The translations under genes were made by a program, and so were the position numbers. This document shows positions 5,517-6,256 of a stretch of DNA of 6,256 bases, one piece after another. The stretch comes from an uncultured Bacilli bacterium (GTDB lineage: Bacteria > Bacillota_I > Bacilli_A > RF39 > UBA660), in NCBI GenBank assembly GCA_947628725.1, contig CANRAQ010000055.1, positions 1-6,256 on the forward strand, read 5' to 3'. The notes under the pieces were generated by a model that searched no databases, was not told the origin of the DNA, and saw only the letters and a program-made list of their open reading frames with translations. Each line of letters starts with the position of its first letter. Position 1 is the first letter of the stretch.

Positions 5517-5965
5517 AATACTGCCTCACATAAATCCTCATATTTTTTTCCGTATGGAGTTATTATAAGCATTCTTCTATTTTCATCTATTATTTTAAAT
5601 TTAATTTCTAATCTTTCATCTGGTAATATATCTTTAATAGTGTTAGCCCATTCAATTACAACAATTCCGCCCTTATTATAATATTCCTCAACTGAAATAC
5701 CATCAGTATTTCCATCTAATCTATAAACATCCATGTGATATAAAGGCATTTCACCATGTAAATATTCCTTAATAATTGTATAGGTTGGAGAAGTTACAGC
5801 CTCATCTATTCCAAGTGCATTTGCTATACCCTTAGTAAACACAGTCTTCCCACTACCTAATTCTCCATCTAAACATATAATCATGTTTTCAAATTTTTCA
5901 GATTCAAAATTTTGAGCTAATTCAATAGTTTCAAATTCACTATGTGTAGTTATCTTATATTCCAT
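5513..5965 (-). CDS. tsaE: t6A biosynthesis ATPase TsaE
   Basis: TsaE is a small P-loop ATPase that binds the TsaBD complex and resets it between rounds of t6A synthesis. The 150-aa protein has the Walker A motif GELGSGKT at 34-41, TSPTYTIIKEY at 58-68, HMDVYRLD at 77-84 and IVVIEWA at 101-107, all standard for the family, and normal length. It is the first gene of its operon. The ATG at 5965 has GGTGAT five bases upstream, a weaker ribosome site than those of the ribosomal genes. It ends in TGA overlapping the tsaB start by 4 nt. Use of TGA as a stop here excludes the Mycoplasma code, in which TGA is tryptophan. The remaining t6A gene, tsaC, is not in this window. Confidence 0.97.
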   Translation of the reverse strand: MEYKITTHSEFETIELAQNFESEKFENMIICLDGELGSGKTVFTKGIANALGIDEAVTSPTYTIIKEYLHGEMPLYHMDVYRLDGNTDGISVEEYYNKGGIVVIEWANTIKDILPDERLEIKFKIIDENRRMLIITPYGKKYEDLCEAVL

Positions 5966-5982
5966 TTAAAATCACCATTATA

Positions 5983-6012
5983 ATTATAACATTATTAAAA
6001 GTATTATTTCAA
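5983..6012 (-). promoter_or_regulatory. Promoter of tsaE-tsaB-rimI-tsaD
   Basis: TTGAAA (6007-6012) and a perfect TATAAT (5983-5988) are separated by 18 bp, with TG one base before the -10 box. Transcription should start near 5977, immediately before the GGTGAT ribosome site at 5971-5976, giving a leader of only about 12 nt. The rest of the gap between here and the rRNA terminator (6013-6117) is A+T-rich and holds nothing I can name. Confidence 0.72.
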
Positions 6013-6117
6013 CTGTTTATAATAAAAATATATATATTAGAAAATTTTAGACAAAAGATTGGCAATCGTTATTTATTAATTTATTTTATATTTTTAGACA
6101 CTTAACAAAAAAAGCAT

Positions 6118-6153
6118 AAAAAAAGAACTAAATTTTAACCGATTTAGTCTTTT
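6118..6153 (-). terminator. Rho-independent terminator of the rRNA operon
   Basis: In the transcript, AAAAGACUAAAU (6142-6153) pairs with AUUUAGUUCUUUU (6121-6133) in a 12-bp stem with one bulged base and an 8-nt loop, running into seven U. A second run of seven U lies a few bases further on (6107-6113). It sits 17 nt after the end of 5S rRNA. Confidence 0.82.
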
Positions 6154-6170
6154 AAAATACAAAAAAAAAT

Positions 6171-6256
6171 TGGCAACTCGCTATCTTCGCTTTTACACTA
6201 TTTTCGCCGTAAAAGAGCTTAACTTCTGTGTTCGGGATGGGAACAGGTGTATCCTC
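6171..6256 (-). rRNA. rrf: 5S ribosomal RNA, 3' part (5' end beyond the window)
   Basis: The reverse complement contains the highly conserved 5S core, CCUGUUCCCAU, then CCCGAACACAGAAGUUAAGCUC, and ends in GAGUUGCCA, the 3' side of helix I. About 86 nt are present; by comparison with Bacillus 5S, roughly the first 18 nt lie beyond the right edge. After AAGCUC the sequence (UUUUACGGCGAAAAUAG...) resembles the shortened helix IV/V region of Mycoplasma 5S more than the longer GGGGG/CCCCC helix of Bacillus. The 3' end is uncertain by about 2-3 nt. The large rRNA genes presumably lie to the right, so 5S is the last gene of that operon. Confidence 0.93.

Noticed and set aside
6057..6067. A small hairpin (GATT-GCC-AATC followed by TTTT on the minus strand) between the rRNA terminator and the tsaE promoter
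   Set aside because: A 4-bp stem with a 3-nt loop is too weak to be a terminator and is expected by chance; a strong terminator already lies upstream.
5966..6170. A tRNA gene after 5S rRNA, as is common at the end of rRNA operons
   Set aside because: No cloverleaf arms, GTTCRA-type T-loop or CCA end could be found on either strand; the gap holds only the terminator, A+T-rich sequence and the tsaE promoter.
1..6256. CRISPR array, long direct repeats or terminal inverted repeats
   Set aside because: Only short recurring words such as TTGCCAA and GTCTAAAA were seen, at irregular spacing; nothing beyond chance for A+T-rich DNA.

Overview
The window is strongly A+T-rich, and every gene in it is read from the minus strand. 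It looks like chromosomal DNA of a low-GC Bacillota, probably a Bacilli or mollicute-related lineage such as the uncultured RF39-type gut bacteria. Three things point that way: the gene order (tsaEB-rimI-tsaD and infC-rpmI-rplT), an L20-type attenuated leader before infC, and a 5S rRNA whose 3' half is short in the manner of Mycoplasma 5S. TGA is used as a stop codon (tsaE), so this is the standard bacterial code and not the Mycoplasma code.

Layout in the direction of transcription, from high to low coordinates. (1) The window opens inside a 5S rRNA (3' 86 nt or so, 6171-6256), the end of an rRNA operon, followed by a rho-independent terminator at 6118-6153. (2) A promoter at 5983-6012 drives a tightly packed operon, tsaE, tsaB, rimI and tsaD, with abutting or overlapping ends. 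Three of the four make the t6A modification of ANN-decoding tRNAs; RimI is the ribosomal-protein acetyltransferase commonly found beside tsaB/tsaD. (3) A fully consensus sigma-A promoter (TTGACA-N17-TATAAT, 3440-3468) precedes a roughly 130-nt leader. The leader contains an attenuator terminator and an upstream segment exactly complementary to one terminator arm, then infC-rpmI-rplT, closed by a GNRA-loop terminator at 1956-1983. infC most likely starts at an AUC codon, and L20 carries an unusual C-terminal Rho_N-like domain. (4) Another strong promoter (1905-1933) drives an unrecognised small membrane protein and metK. (5) At the left edge is a 108-aa protein with two helix-turn-helix-like segments, similar to the DNA-binding front half of an ISNCY/IS1202-type transposase but lacking the catalytic part.

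Most of the window is ordinary core translation machinery (tRNA modification, initiation factor, ribosomal proteins, 5S rRNA) plus SAM synthesis. I see no clear new multi-gene system. The points most worth a second look are the L20-Rho_N fusion, the AUC start and attenuator of infC, the orphan membrane protein ahead of metK, and the transposase-like HTH protein at the edge. No gene-free stretch exceeds 300 bases; the longest are the infC leader (about 200 bp) and the 5S-tsaE gap (about 205 bp), both described below.
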